From: Symsagittifera roscoffensis
Lineage: Eukaryota; Xenacoelomorpha; Acoela; Convolutidae
Reading direction: 5' to 3'
NCBI RefSeq assembly: GCF_963678635.1
Contig: NC_087064.1
Coordinates: forward strand, 57,482,338-57,546,337
DNA length: 64,000 nt
The stretch's first letter is position 1; every line of letters starts with the position of its first letter. Position numbers and translations under genes: made by a program. Below are positions 11,540 to 23,952 of the stretch, one piece after another. The notes under the pieces are model-generated. The model was not told the DNA's origin. It saw only the letters and a list, made by a program, of their open reading frames with translations, and did no database searches.

Positions 11540-13450
11540 CAAAAACAATTAATTTCTCTGAGCAAGCTGTGCAAAAGTTTCAGAAAAGACTTACGTTACT
11601 GAGAAAGGCGAAAGCTAATTCGGTACCGCTACTGAAAAATGTTGATGAAAGTACATTTCGTTTTATCCTTTTTTTTATCAAAGTGGCTGATATCGGTAGT
11701 CTTCATTTTCTCAGCACAACCATTTTAACAAACAAAAACAAAATGAACGCTAAATTACTAGAACTTTCAAGTTTCCAGGGAAAACCTCTACAAGAGAATG
11801 ACACTTGGATAAAAACGTTAGATGATATTGAACGGCCAATTTTTATTGAAGTGTTTCTTTCATATGGTCCAAAACATCCGATTAAGGATAAGTTTTATGA
11901 AATACATTTTTAGCCGATATTGACTATTAGTTAGAAACCTGCGTGAGAATGAAATAGAGGGGGATAACTCTGTGAAATAGAAGCCTCGGCTAAATGGTAC
12001 GCAAAGAACATCAGAGAAACACCAACTGATTATGCACTTTCAAGAGTGATGAAATACTTGAAATAAAATGATCTTTTTGTTGTGCCCTATAATAAATACA
12101 ATGGATTTTTGTTATGAAAAGGAAAACTTATGACAAAAAACTGCAAAGAATTTTGAATTGCCAACAGTTTACAGAAATCGAAAATCGCACTCGTAGTCTG
12201 ACATTTAAAGTAGAAAAAGATATCAATAACACACGAAACGAAATGAAAAAACAAGAGCTAATGAGTGATAAAACTTATTCAAAACTCAAAACTACCGGAG
12301 CTCAGTTATATTCAGTTTATACTCAGTTATACGATTTGGCTGAAATACATAGGAGTGAAATACCACTCCATCCAGTTCTATCAATTCCTGGCAGTAGTTA
12401 GCATAATCTGAACGAATTTTTGACCCGCCTTTTTTTGAAAAATTTCCTGGAGTTCCCGTATCGGAAGGAATTGCATTTGCTTTACGTAAGTTATACACAA
12501 TTGATTACGCACCAGATAAAAAGCGTTCAACCTTTAAATTGCTGTTAAGTTAGCCATGACAAATGTTTATTTCGAAAGCAATGGAAAACGGTATTGTCAG
12601 AACGATGGGTTAGAAATGGGTGCATCCCTGGCAGTATTTTTGGCTAATATTTGGATGCATTAGTTCGAAGGAATAAAAAAAGTTGAAAACGATTGAATAA
12701 AACAAATAACAAAGAAACCTTCTGAAAAATGTACAAAATTCTGAAAAAAGCAGTGAAGGTGTTGAATGTGAAAAATGTGAAAATTGGTTTCATGCTAAAG
12801 GTCAAAACATCAGAAACGACGAACACCAACAACTGAGTGACATTGCATGGTACTGCGAGTTCTGTCGTAATTCGGTTAACTCTTTGAATAAGACCTTATA
12901 GTTTACTGGAGAAAAAGCCAACGAGAAAGGGGAACTGGCTTTTTCGGACATGATTTTTCTAGTAAATCAACAAAAAGGGATCACGTAAAAATGATACCGA
13001 AAAACTAGTGATACTGAAACTATTTTGGCTTTTCATAGCTGCGCACCCCTCCAGCACAAAAAGAACTTTGTGGAAGGTACCAGTAGATGTACCAGTAACT
13101 GGAGCAATTTCGAAGAAGCTTTAAAAGCCAACGAGGAAACTTTGAAGAAAAATCAGGACCAGAAACCTGGACATCAAAAAATGTGGGTAGTACATTGGAA
13201 AAAGAGCATGAACAAAACATCAAAAACTTCACAGAAAATAAAAACTGAAAGCGGTCGCGAAAAAATTGACAAATGGATGTTTTTTCTGCAAAATCGAGAA
13301 AACCTAAGTTTGAAATTGAAAAAAAAACTCCAAAGATCAAGCCCGGTATTGGTCAATTTCACAATGCGCCAAACAAAAACTTGCCTGCCGTCGCTTAAAT
13401 CATATTTTGGTTGCATCCTGAAGTCTCATGTGGTTTATGAACTAAAATGA
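11540..13450 (+). pseudogene. Penelope-like reverse transcriptase, copy 2
   Basis: The order of blocks is: FRVPKTINFSEQAVQKFQKR (11534); a linker ending LSYGPKHPIKDKFYEIHFLA (11855-11915); a decayed NDLFVVPYNKYNGF block (12070-12112), corresponding to the N-terminal DKG region; KRKTYDKKLQRILNCQQF (12117); LYDLAEIHRSEIPLHPVLSI (12328-12390), which corresponds to the diagnostic YGLPKIHK..IPLRPI block of Penelope RTs; YCQNDGLEMGASLAVFLANI (12595-12655). A PHD-like finger (ECEKCENWFHAKG...WYCEFC) follows at 12765-12868. The LAFSDM and LQHKKNFVE thumb blocks lie at 12925-13075. Frameshifts and stops interrupt it. The final residue of the H-x2-C pair is Gly in this copy. Confidence 0.68.
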
Positions 13451-13584
13451 AAGGGATGTAAAACCTTCTATGTCGGGCAATTGTGCTGACATCTAACTAC
13501 ACGGATAACAGAGCATCAAAAGAGTAATACGCCAGTAGGACAGCATGTCTCAAAATGCTGTGGACAACTAACGACATCGAACCA

Positions 13585-14560
13585 TCTGAAAAATGTACAA
13601 AATTCTGAAAAAAGCAGTGAAGGTGTTGAATGTGGAAAACGTGAAAATTGGTTTCATGCTAAAGGTCAAAACATCAGAAACGACGAACACCAACAACTGA
13701 GTGACATTGCATGGTACTGCGAGTTCTGTCGTAATTCGGTTAACTCTTTGAATAAGACCTTACAGTTTACTGGAGAAAAAGCCAACGAGAAAGGGGAACT
13801 GGCTTTTTCGGACATGATTTTTCTAGTAAATCAACAAAAAGGGATCACGTAAAAATGATACCGAAAAACTAGTGATACTGAAACTATTTTGGCTTTTCAT
13901 AGCTGCGCACCCCTCCAGCACAAAAAGAACTTTGTGGAAAGTACCAGTAGATGTACCAGTAACTGGAGCAATTTCGAAGAAGCTTTAAAAGCCAACGAGG
14001 AAACTTTGAAGAAAAATCAGGACCAGAAACCTGGACATCAAAAAATGTGGGTAGTACATTGGAAAAAGAGCATGAACAAAACATCAAAAACTTCACAGAA
14101 AACAAAAACTGAAAGCGGTCGCGAAAAAATTGACAAATGGATGTTTTTTCTGCAAAATCGAGAAAACCTAAGTTTGAAATTGAAAAAAAACTCCAAAGAT
14201 CAAGCCCGGTATTGGTCAATTTCACAATGCGCCAAACAAAAACTTGCCTGCCGTCGCTTAAATCATATTTTGGTTGCATCCTGAAGTCTCATGTGGTTTA
14301 TGAACTAAAATGAAAGAAATGTAAAACCTTCTATGTCGGGCAAACGTGCTGACATCTAACTACACGAATAACAGAGTATCAGAAGAGTGATTCGCCAGAA
14401 GGACAGCATGTCGCAGAATGCTGTCGAAAATCTAAGGCATTTGAATGGCGATTAATTGACAAAAGACTGGAGACCCTCCATTTAATTAAACCCAAGCCGC
14501 AACTGAACACGCGCGACGAGTACAGGAGCCGAGAGCTCACACTAAAATATTAGTCTGACC
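13585..14560 (+). repeat. Tandem duplication of the Penelope-like 3' half, with intact endonuclease end
   Basis: Sequence from about 12721 onward is repeated from 13585 with a period of 864 bp. It starts just before the PHD-like finger and continues through the thumb. The second copy does not stop at the break seen at 13563. It continues through the endonuclease end (FEWRLIDKR, LHLIKPKPQLNTRDEYRSRE) to an in-frame stop near 14555. The frame 13889-14284 is open across the thumb/linker, with LPSLKSYFGC-like sequence in a shifted frame. Confidence 0.75.
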
Positions 14561-14820
14561 TTAGGCATGTCAGCTGGATTCGAATTTTGTTTTTTCGAAT
14601 TAAAACATACAGAATGACTAAATATTAATTTAACCCTAAATATGATTTCCAAAAGTTGAGAAAATCGAGAAAAATTTTGGACCTATGTTTGAAAACGAAA
14701 AATGGTCAAAAACGAAACTTCTAAAAAATCATTTGGATAATTATATAATATTTTTAGATACTCATTTTGATTGAAAAAATTTTTTTAACTACAATTACTC
14801 TGATTTTTAGGTGTATATAG

Positions 14821-15470
14821 ATGATAAAACAAGTCATAGCGAAGTCAATAACGAATACCAAAAGCCCATCTAGAGCTAGAACAAAAATGGTTTTTAAAAA
14901 CCAAGATTTTTTGAATAATTTTAAAATTCTAGCGGCAAATTCCCTATTTCATGCATTAAAATTAAGAAATAAAAGTTTTGCCCAAGAGTATAATCATGCC
15001 TGGACTAAACCTAAATCCCCACGCCAAAAGCAAACTAAAAAACTTCAGATATTTGATAGAATCAGCAAAACTTTGAATGAAAGAAGAGTTTTAGTAATTT
15101 GGCATGACACTATCAACAACAGCATAACAAAACCATGATGATCTAATCATCGTGCTTGCAACCTGAACAAGCTTTGCTTCTATTCTAAAACACGTCATCT
15201 CGGGACGAAAGCAGCGCTACAGCTGGGTGGTGAAGCAATACCGTGAACTGCACAAAGCTGTGGAACTGGAGCTGTACCCCTTTGACGTCATCTGGAGACA
15301 CCGAGACAAGTTAACAGTTTTGCTGTCGAAAGGTAGAAGAAAACCTAAACTAGTTAAGAAACAGAGAAAGGCGAAGCACAAGCGCCTGGCGAGGGAGACT
15401 AATCGGTTACTTACTTTAAATACTTTGACCTTTATTTGCACCAGAATCACCAGGAACGGGCCACAATTTC
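14821..15470 (+). pseudogene. Penelope-like ORF1, copy 3 (5' fragment only)
   Basis: An open frame starts at ATG 14821 (MIKQVIAKSITNTKSPSRAR) and carries ILAANSLFHALKL, AQEYNHAWTKPKSPRQKQ and ERRVLVIWHDTINNSITKP before a stop at 15138. The second half, VKQYRELHKAVELELYPFDV then RRKPKLVKKQRKAKHKRLAR, follows at 15227-15410. No RT follows: at about 15480 the sequence switches to the A-family repeat. This is the best-preserved N-terminus of the family here. Just before the ATG is TTTTTAGGTGTATATAG, which could be a splice acceptor. Confidence 0.6.
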
Positions 15471-15480
15471 GATCGTAACA

Positions 15481-17050
15481 AGCGTGTTTGATATAAAGGC
15501 CTGGAGCAACAATATATCTAACAACAACAAATGGTAGGGTCGGATCACGTCTCGTCTGGGGGACGATTTCTACTGATTATAGATTTTTTTTGTTGTTTTG
15601 GTTTTTTTTTGTTATTTTTTATGTTTTTTGTTTTTTCTTAGGTCTATAGTACTTTTTATTTGGATTTTTGTATATCTTTAATTATTTTTGGTCATATACC
15701 TCTCAGGGATCGACGGGACTGCCAATACCCCCACCCTTCCTGGTACGTAACTTTTCGGTCTTAACTAGGTTAAAAAGCTAGTTTCGGGAATCCGGTAGGC
15801 TTCCACGTTCCGAACTACCCTTCCGCCTCTGTGCTAAGGGCTTCATTTAGAGCCTCCGCTCGGCGCGGAGTCCTCGTTAACGGTTCTGCCAGTCATGATG
15901 TTAAAAAAGAATAACACCCAGGAGCGCCATAAAAAGATCTATGAAACATTCGCCCTGAAGTACATATCGACGGAAAATAAAGCTAGGTTAGAAAACGATT
16001 GGCTAGCGTCTAAACACAGCTCTACATACTTTTCACCGTCTCTGCGAAAGCCAGTTTTTTTTGTGGTCCTTTATAAACATCGGAATGACAAAAACGTTAC
16101 TGTTTTAGGCTTTGGCCAGAACGCTCAGATTAACTTAATTACAAGCGAAAACAGTGAGTTAATGGCTGTGTCTCACTATCCCCACACCACGAGATCACTC
16201 CTAAAAACAGGACTACTAATTATTCACTATATTACTATTGTTTTTGTTCAGTAGATAAAAATCATCATTCCCATTGGAGATGGATCAACCCTTTCACTCA
16301 ACTCCTAGCTTCTCATTTTCTGAGAACGAATTTGGTATCAATTAAATTCAACTCAAGACATTCCGGGAAGCTAAAAATTGTTAAAATAGCGAGTTTTAGT
16401 TCTCTCTCGAGACCCTTGCGGATTCTTGAATCCGGACGAAGAGCTGTCTTGTCTCTTTCCGGAAGGCTGGACACGTATTTCGAGCACCCTTCCTGATTCT
16501 CGGGAATCGTTTTGTAACGATTTTAGCGGCACAATCGTTACAAATCGGAATGGTCGTAAATCAATAAATTTTCTCGGTTCGCCGTTGTCTTTCATCCCAC
16601 TCTTCTCTGTCTCAGAATTTTGTTGCTCTGTTTTTTTTGCAGTTTTCAGTTTTCGCGAATTTTCGACGCCGTAACGTGTCTTTATTTCCAAACGAAATTT
16701 TAAAAATTAACATGTCACACTGAATTGACAATTCCCAATTCGTCAAACTGAACGACTCACACCATTAATGTACTAAAACCGCCAGTTTTCTCGCTCAGCT
16801 GCTATAATAAAAATTCGAATTCGAACTGCATTTTGATACATTCCGGTTGAATGTCTAATATAAATTCGAATTCGAACTACATTTTGATACATTCTGGTCG
16901 AATGTCACATACCACCCCCTTCCCCCGGATAGCCCGGTCAATGTCCTCATTGAGTCTCGTAGTCTTCATCAAAGTGGTACAGTGCTATCGATCAGAATCT
17001 ACAAATGCATGTAATCACTTTTATCCACCTCGCATATCGACTCACTGCAT
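15481..17050 (+). repeat. A-family LTR-like repeat, copy A1
   Basis: It opens AGCGTGTTTGATATAAAGG and contains a T-rich tract (15580-15680), then a GC-richer segment (CGGTCTTAACTAGGTTAAAA, then GCTCGGCGCGGAGTCC). Next comes a GAAACATTCGCCCTGAAG motif at 15936 and a 57-bp tandem duplication near 16800-16905 (AATTCGAATTCGAACT...GATACATTC). It ends CGCATATCGACTCACTGCAT. Near-identical sequence occurs at 19034-20604 and 23953-24950, and diverged relatives at 29800, 45605 and 48605. The open frame 15895-16254 is conserved in A2 with few changes, but I see no domain. A long terminal repeat is the likeliest identity because family members flank the X block, but exact ends are unresolved. Confidence 0.6.
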
Positions 17051-19033
17051 TGAGAAAGGCGAAAGCTAATTCGGTACCGCTACTGAAAAATATTGAAAAA
17101 AGTACATTTCGTTTTATCCTTTTTTTATCAAAGTGGCTGATATCGGTAGTCTTCATTTTCTCAGCACAACCATTTTAACAAACAAAAACAAAATGAACGC
17201 TAAATTACTAGAACTTTCAAGTTTCCAGGGAAAACCTCTACATGAGAATGACACTTCGATAAAAACGTTAGATGATATTGAACTGCCAATTTTTATTGAA
17301 GTGTTTCTTTCGTATGGTCCAAAACATCCGATTTTGATAAGTTTCATGAAATACAATTTTTAGCCGATATTGACTATTAGTTAGAAACCTGCGTGAGAAT
17401 GAAATAGAGGGGGATAACTCTGTCAAATAGAAGCCTCGGCTAAATGGTACGCAAGGAACATCAGAGAAGCACCAACTGATCATGCACTTTCAAGAGTGGT
17501 GAAATATTTGAAATAAAATGATCTTTTTGTTGTGCCCTATAATAAATACAATATATTTTTGTTATGAAAAGGAAAACTTATGACAAAAAACTGCAAAGAA
17601 TTTTGAATTGCCAACAGTTTACAGAAATCGAAAATCGCACTCGTAGTCTGACATTTAAAGTAGAAAAAGATATCAATAACACACGAACCGAAATGAAAAA
17701 ACAAGAGCTAATGAGTGATAAAACTTATTCAAAACTCAGAACTACCGGAGCTCAGTTATATTCAGTTTATACTCAGTTATACGGTTTGGCTGAAACACAT
17801 AGGAGTGAAATACCACTCCATCCAGTTCTATCAATTCCTGGCAGTAGTTAGCATAATCTGAACGAATTTTTGACCCCCTTTTTGAAAAATTTCCTGGCGT
17901 TCCCGTATCGGAAGGAATTGCATTTGCTTTACGTAAGTTATACACAATTGATTACGCACCAGATAAAAAGCGTTCAACCTTTAAATTGCTGCTAAGTTAG
18001 CCGTGACAAATGTTTATTTCGGAAGCAATGGAAAATGGTGTTGTCAGAACGATGGGTTAGACATGGGTGCATCCCTGGCAGTATTTTTGGCTAATATTTG
18101 GATGCATTAGTTCGAAAAAATAAAAAAAGTTGAAAACGATTGGATAAAAGAAATAACAAAGAAACCTTCTGAAAAATGTACAAAATTCTGAAAAAACAGT
18201 GAAGGTGTTGAATGTGAAAATTGGTTTCATGCTAAAGGTCAAAACATCAGAAACGACGAACACCAACAACTGAGTGACATTGCATGGTACTGCGAGTTCT
18301 GTCGTAATTCGGTTAACTCTTTGAATAAGACCTTACAGTTTACTGGAGAAAAAGCCAACGAGAAAGGGGAACTGGCTTTTTCGGACATGATTTTTCTAGT
18401 AAATCAACAAAAAGGGATCACGTAAAAATGATACCAAAAAACTACTGATACTGAAACTATTTTGGCTTTTCATAGCTGCGCACCCCTCCAGCACAAAAAG
18501 AACTTTGTGGAAGGTACCAGTAGATGTACCAATAACTGGAGCAATTTCGAAGAAGCTTTAAAAGCCAACGAGGAAACTTTGAAGAAAAATCAGGACCAGA
18601 AACCTGGACATCAAAAAATGTGAGTAGTACATTGGAAAAAGAGCATGAACAAAACATCAAAAACTTCACAGAAAACAAAAACTGAAAGCGGTCGCGAAAA
18701 AATTGACAAACGGATGTTTTTTCTGCAAAATCGAGAAAACCTAAGTTTGAAATTGAAAAAAAAACTCCAAAGATCAAGCCCGGTATTGGTCAATTTCACA
18801 ACGCGCCAAACAAAAACTTGCCTGCCGTCGCTTAAATCATATTTTGGTTGCATCCTGAAATCTCATGTGGTTTATGAACTAAAATGAAAGAGATGTAAAA
18901 CCTTCTATGTCGGGCAATTGTGCTGACATCTAACTACACGGATAACAGAGCATCAAAAGAGTAATACGCCAGTAGGACAGCATGTCTCAAAATGCTGTGG
19001 ACAACTAACGACATCTAACCATCTGAAAAATGA
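17051..19033 (+). pseudogene. Penelope-like element copy 4 (5' truncated RT to truncated GIY-YIG)
   Basis: It starts mid-element at TGAGAAAGGCGAAAGC (equivalent to 11600 in copy 2) and repeats the same blocks: LSYGPKHPI, KRKTYDKKLQRILNCQQF (17567), LYGLAETHRSEIPLHPVLSI (17778-17840), the 'DMGASLAVFLANIWM' RT block, a PHD-like finger in a damaged form (part of the ECEKC segment lost, 18200-18300), LAFSDM, the thumb and the same abrupt endonuclease break at GCTGTGGACAACTAACG (about 19003). It is joined at both ends to A-family repeats. Confidence 0.7.
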
Positions 19034-20604
19034 AAGCGTGTTTGATATAAAGGCCTGTAACAACAATATATCTAACAACAACAAATGGGAGGGTCGGATC
19101 ACGTCTCGTCTGGGGGATGATTTCTACTGATTTTAGATTTTTTTTGTTGTTTGTGTTTTTTTTTTGTTATTTTTTATGTTTTTTGTTTTTTTTAGGTACT
19201 ATAGTACTTTTTATTTGGTTTTTTGTATATCTTTAAATATTTTTGGTCATATACCTCTCAGGGATCGACGGGACTGCCAATACCCCCACCCTTTCCTGGT
19301 ACGTAACTTTTCGGTCTTAACTAGGTTAAAAAGCTAGTTTCGGGAATCCGGTAGGCTTCCACGTTCCGAACTACCCTTCCGCCTCTGTGCTAAGGGCTTC
19401 AATTAGAGCATCCGCTCGGCGCGGAGTCCTCGTTAACGGTTCTGCCGGTCATGATGTTAAAAAAGAATAACACCCAGGAGCGCCATAAAAAGATCTATGA
19501 AACATTCGCCCTGAAGTACATATCGACGGAAAATAAAGCTACTTTAGAAAACGATTGGCTAGCGTCTAAACACAGCTCTACATACTTTTCACCGTCTCTG
19601 CGAAAGCCAGTTTTTTGTGTGGTCCTTTATAAACATCGGGATGACAAAAACGTTACTGTTTTAGGTTTTGGCCAGAACGCTCAGATTAACTTAATTACAA
19701 GCGAAAACAGTGAGCTCATGGCTGGGTCTCAGTATCCCCACACCACGAGGTCACTCCTAAAAACAGGACTACTACTTATTTACTATATTACTATTGTTTT
19801 TGTTCAGTAGATAAAAATCATCATTCCCATTGGAGATGGATCAACCCTTTCACTCAACTCCTAGCTTCTCATTTTCTGAGAACGAATTTGGTATCAATTA
19901 AATTCAACTCAAGACATTTCGGGAAGCTAAAAATTGTTAAAACAGCGAGTTATAGTTCTCTCTCGAGACCCTTGCGGATTCTTGAATCCGGACACGAAGA
20001 GCTGTCTTGTCTCTTTCCGGAAGGCTGGACACGTATTTCGAGCACCCTTCCTGATTCTCGGGAATCGCTTTGTAACGATTTTAGCGGCACAACCGTTACA
20101 ACTCGGAATGGTCGTAAATCAATAAATTTTCTCAGTTCGCCGTTGTCTTTCATCCCACTCTTCTCTGTCTCAGACTTTTGTTGCTCTGTTTTTTTGCAGT
20201 TTTCAGTTTTTGCGAAATTTCGACGTCGTAACGTGTCTTTCTTTCCAAGCGAAATTTTAAAAATTAACATGTCACACTGAATTGACCATTCCCAATTCGT
20301 CAAACTGAACGACTAACACCCTTAATGTACTAAAACCGCCAGTTTTCTTGCTCAGCTGCTATAATAAAAATTCGAATTCGAATTGCATTTTGATACATTC
20401 CGGTCGAATGTCTAATATAAATTCAAATTCGAACTGCATTTTGATACATTCTGGTTGAATTTCACATACCCCCCCCCCCCCGGATAGCCCGGTCAATGTC
20501 CTCATTGAGTCTCGTAGTCTTCATCAAAGTGGTACAGTGCTATCGATCAGAATCTACAAATGCATGTAATCACTTTTATCCACCTCGCATATCGACTCAC
20601 TGCA
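19034..20604 (+). repeat. A-family LTR-like repeat, copy A2
   Basis: This is nearly identical to A1 over its whole length, including the T-rich tract, the ACATTCGCCCTGAAGTAC motif at about 19502, the 57-bp internal tandem duplication at 20365-20465 and the terminal CTCACTGCAT. A run of C (20467-20480) replaces CCACCCCCTTCCCCC of A1. The left junction carries CCATCTGAAAAATG, a relic of the Penelope-like 3' half. Confidence 0.65.
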
Positions 20605-20827
20605 TAATACAAAAGGCATCAGTCTCACTGCATCATAGCTTTCCAATTTCTTTCACTAATCTGCACCTTTCGAGGACATAACTTAAGATAAAAACATCAT
20701 CTTTTAATGCCAATGTCTTGATTTAAAACTTTTTCTCCTAGGTCTGAAAAATGTTGGGACGCTGGACGGTCCTGCCAACCAACAAACTAAAATTATCCTA
20801 CTATGCTTCTTCCCTTCGGAAATATAG
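20605..20827. other. Spacer between A2 and the X-tail copy
   Basis: Unique-looking sequence that includes a second CTCACTGCAT near 20626. It shows no coding potential. Confidence 0.4.
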
Positions 20828-21650
20828 TGGTTATTGGTCCTGAACAATAAAATTAAGAAACTCGTTGGTTAGAAGGAACAATGAAATTATCTCACTCTTC
20901 AAGAGACTACCCAAGCACTTCATGTCACCACAAAATCATCAGTCGTCTTAGTTGATTAAAAACAATCATGCAGGCTAGAATATTTGATATACTCTTCGCT
21001 CAAGCCTCTCTAGATAACTAGTAAGTGTCTCTAAAGCCACTAGCTAAAGTTACAATGCAATTTTATGAATGCAACAAATTCTCAACTTCAAAAATCAACT
21101 AAAAGTTTTCTTTCATTCAGTTTCAATTGCAAGCTTAGTTGCTTAGTTTCTCATTTGAGTTTTTCTCACATAAACAATTCTAAGTTTTATCATCTTTTCT
21201 TTTGTTGCTTCTTTGTTTTCTTCCTTATTCACTCCTTTGTTTTCTTCTTTAATTTCGTCATTTAGAAGTTGTAAAACTTCTAAATTCTTCTAATCTTTCT
21301 CTTTTCTGAATCTTGTTTTTCAACTATTTGTCAATGCTCTATCTCCTCCTCCTGAGACATTGACTCCGCACCTTCAGTCTCAATGTCTTGAAACACGTCG
21401 GTAGCTATTCTGAAGCTGTTGGAGGCAGTCCTCCAACACTTCTGCTCCTCTACCTTTTGTTTGCAACAAGGCTGAGGATCTACGCTCGTCTCCCTGTTTC
21501 TGCAGAAGCTGTTGTGGAGGCACAACGTCACGTTTTTTTCTAGGTCTTCCTTCAATATTTCTTCTCTTTCTCTCCCGTCACATTCACTTTTTCTGAACGT
21601 CTTTTTTACTGCAGTGGTCACCGCATTTTGATGAGTCACAAAAGCTCGCT
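20828..21650 (-). pseudogene. Partial copy of the X element 3' end
   Basis: This matches 24985-25794 closely. On the minus strand it holds a 102-codon frame (21331-21639) with a REREEILKEDLEKNVTLCLH segment and an acidic tail (SMSQEEEIEH), then the AT-rich downstream sequence. It ends abruptly at AAAGCTCGCT (21650), where the Penelope-like copy 5 begins. So only the last part of X was carried into this duplication. The function of the protein is unknown. Confidence 0.65.
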
Positions 21651-23952
21651 GGAGACTAATCGGTTACTTACGGACGTAGTTGTCCGTAGTTTTGACAAAA
21701 TTTCAAACCATGGCTCAAACTGCTGCGCCATTTTTAGCTTAAAGATGGCTACGCATACTTCTAAAGAGAACTGATGATTGGCGAACTCTGTTAAAATATG
21801 TGAAAAAGTTAGAAAAACTGTCGAGTTTTTTTCACTAGATCAACCCTTGAATAATGATATAATTCTCAGTTTTGTTTTCAGTTTCCGTGTTCCAAAAACA
21901 ATTAATTTCTCTGAGCAAGCTGAGCAAAAGTTTCAGAAAAGACTACTGAAAGATAAATCGAGAAAGGCGAAAGCTAATTCGGTAACGCTACTGAAAATTG
22001 TTGATGAAAGTACATTTCGTTTTATCCTTTTTTTTTATTAAAGTGGCTGATATCGGTAGTCTTCTTTTTCTCAACACAACCATTTTAACAAACAAAAACA
22101 AAATGAACGCTAAACTACTAGAATTTTCAAGTTTCCAGGGAAAACCTCTACAAGAGAATAACACTTAGATAAAAGCGTTAGATGATATTGAACGGCCAAT
22201 TTTTATTGAAATGTTTCTTTCGTATGGTCCAAAACATCCGATTAGGGATAAATTTAATGAAATACATTTTTTAGCCGATATTGACTATTAGTTAGAAACC
22301 TGCGTGAGAATGAAATAGAGGGGGATAACTCTGTGAAATAGAAGCCTCGGCTAAATGGTACGCAAGGAACATCAGAGAAACACCAACTGATCATGCACTT
22401 TCAAGAGTGGTGAAATATTTGAAATAAAATGATCTTTTTGTTGTGCCCTATAATAAATACAATGGATTTTTGTTATGAAAAGGAAAACTTATGACAAAAA
22501 ACAGCAAATATTTTTGAATTGCCAACAGTTTACAGAAATCGAAAACCGCACTCGTAGTCTGATATTTAAAGTAGAAAAAGATATCAATAACACACGAACC
22601 GAAATGAAAAAACAAGAGCTAATGAGTGATAAAACTTATTCAAAACTCAGAACTACCGGAGCTCAGTTATATTCAGTTTATACTCATTTATACGGTTTGG
22701 CTGAAATACATAGGAGTGAAATACCACTCCATCCAGTTCTATCAATTCCTGGCACTAGTTAGCAAAATCTGAACAAATTTTTGACCCCCTTTTTGAAAAA
22801 TTTCCTGGCGTTCCCGTATCGGAAGGAATTGAATTTGCCTTAAGTAAGTTATACACAATTGATTACGCACCAGATAAAAAGCGTTCAACCTTTAAAATGC
22901 TGTTAAGTTAGTCGTGACAAATGTTTATTTTGAAAGCAATGGAAAATGGTATTGTCAGAACGATGGGTTAGACATGGGTGCATCCCTGGCAGTATTTGTG
23001 GCTAATATTTGGATGCATTAGATCGAAGGAATAAAAAAAAATTGAAAACGGTTGAATAAAACAAACAACAAAGAAACCATCTGAAAAATGTACAAAATTC
23101 TGAAAAAAGCAGTGAAGGTGTTGAATGTGAAAATTGTGAAAATTGGTTTCATGCTAAAGGTGAAAACATCAGAAACGACGAACACCAACAACTGAGTGAC
23201 ATTGCATGGTACTGCGAGTTCTGTCGTAATTCGGTTGACTCTTTGAATAAGACCTTACAGTTTACTGGAGAAAAAGCCAACGAGAAAGGGGAACTGGCTT
23301 TTTCGGACATGATTTTTCTAGTAAATCAACAAAAAGGGATCACGTAAAAATGGTACCGAAAAACTACTGATACTGAAACTATTTTGGCTTTTCATAGCTG
23401 CGCACCCCTCCAGCACAAAAAAAAATTTTGTGGAAGGTACCAGTAGATGTACCAGTAACTGGAGCAATTTCGAAGAAGCTTTAAAAGCCAACGAGGAAAC
23501 TTTGAAGAAAAATCAGGACCAGAAACCTGGACATCAAAAAATGTGGGTAGTACATTGGAAAAAGAGCATGAACAAAACATCAAAAACTTCACAGAAAATA
23601 AAAACTGAAAGCGGTCGCAAAAAAATTGACAAATGGATGTTTTTTCTGCAAAATCGAGAAAACCTAAGTTTGAAAATGAAAAAAACTCCAAAGATCAAAT
23701 CCGGTTTTGGTCAATTTCACAACGCGCCAAACAAAAACTTGCCTGCCGTTGCTTAAATCATATTTTGGTTGCATCCTGAAGTCTCATGTGGTTTATGAAC
23801 TAAAATGAAAGGGATGTAAAACCTTCTATGTCGGGCAATTGTGCTGACATCTAACTACACGGATAACAGAGCATCAAAAGAGTAATACGCCAGTAGGACA
23901 GCATGTCTCAAAATGCTGTGGACAACTAACGACATCTAACCATGTGAAAAAT
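21651..23952 (+). pseudogene. Penelope-like element copy 5
   Basis: This starts inside the end of ORF1 (GGAGACTAATCGG), runs through FRVPKTINFSEQAEQKFQKR (21885) and the RT N-terminal blocks (KRKTYDKKQQIFLNCQQF at 22478; LYGLAEIHRSEIPLHPVLSI at 22690-22750). It then gives the MGASLAVFVANIWM block, the PHD-like finger (23115-23230; EC..C form with EC-EN-C change), LAFSDM, the thumb, and the shared truncated endonuclease (break near 23924). It is damaged by stops and frameshifts. A possible 3' splice site (TTTTGTTTTCAG) precedes the FRVP block, as in copy 2. Confidence 0.7.

Larger units (their letters stand above)
10690..13584 (+). mobile_element. Penelope-like element copy 2 (nearly full length, decayed)
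   Basis: This plus-strand copy runs from ORF1 (10709) through the RT (about 11540-13210) to a truncated GIY-YIG (about 13370-13560). Compared with copy 1, the stretch between the PHD-like finger (12745-12868) and the LAFSDM block lacks the YVDD box. The end (AATGCTGTGGACAACTAACG) is an abrupt break inside the endonuclease, and the same break recurs in copies 4 and 5. The break runs straight into a second copy of the 3' half at 13585. Confidence 0.72.
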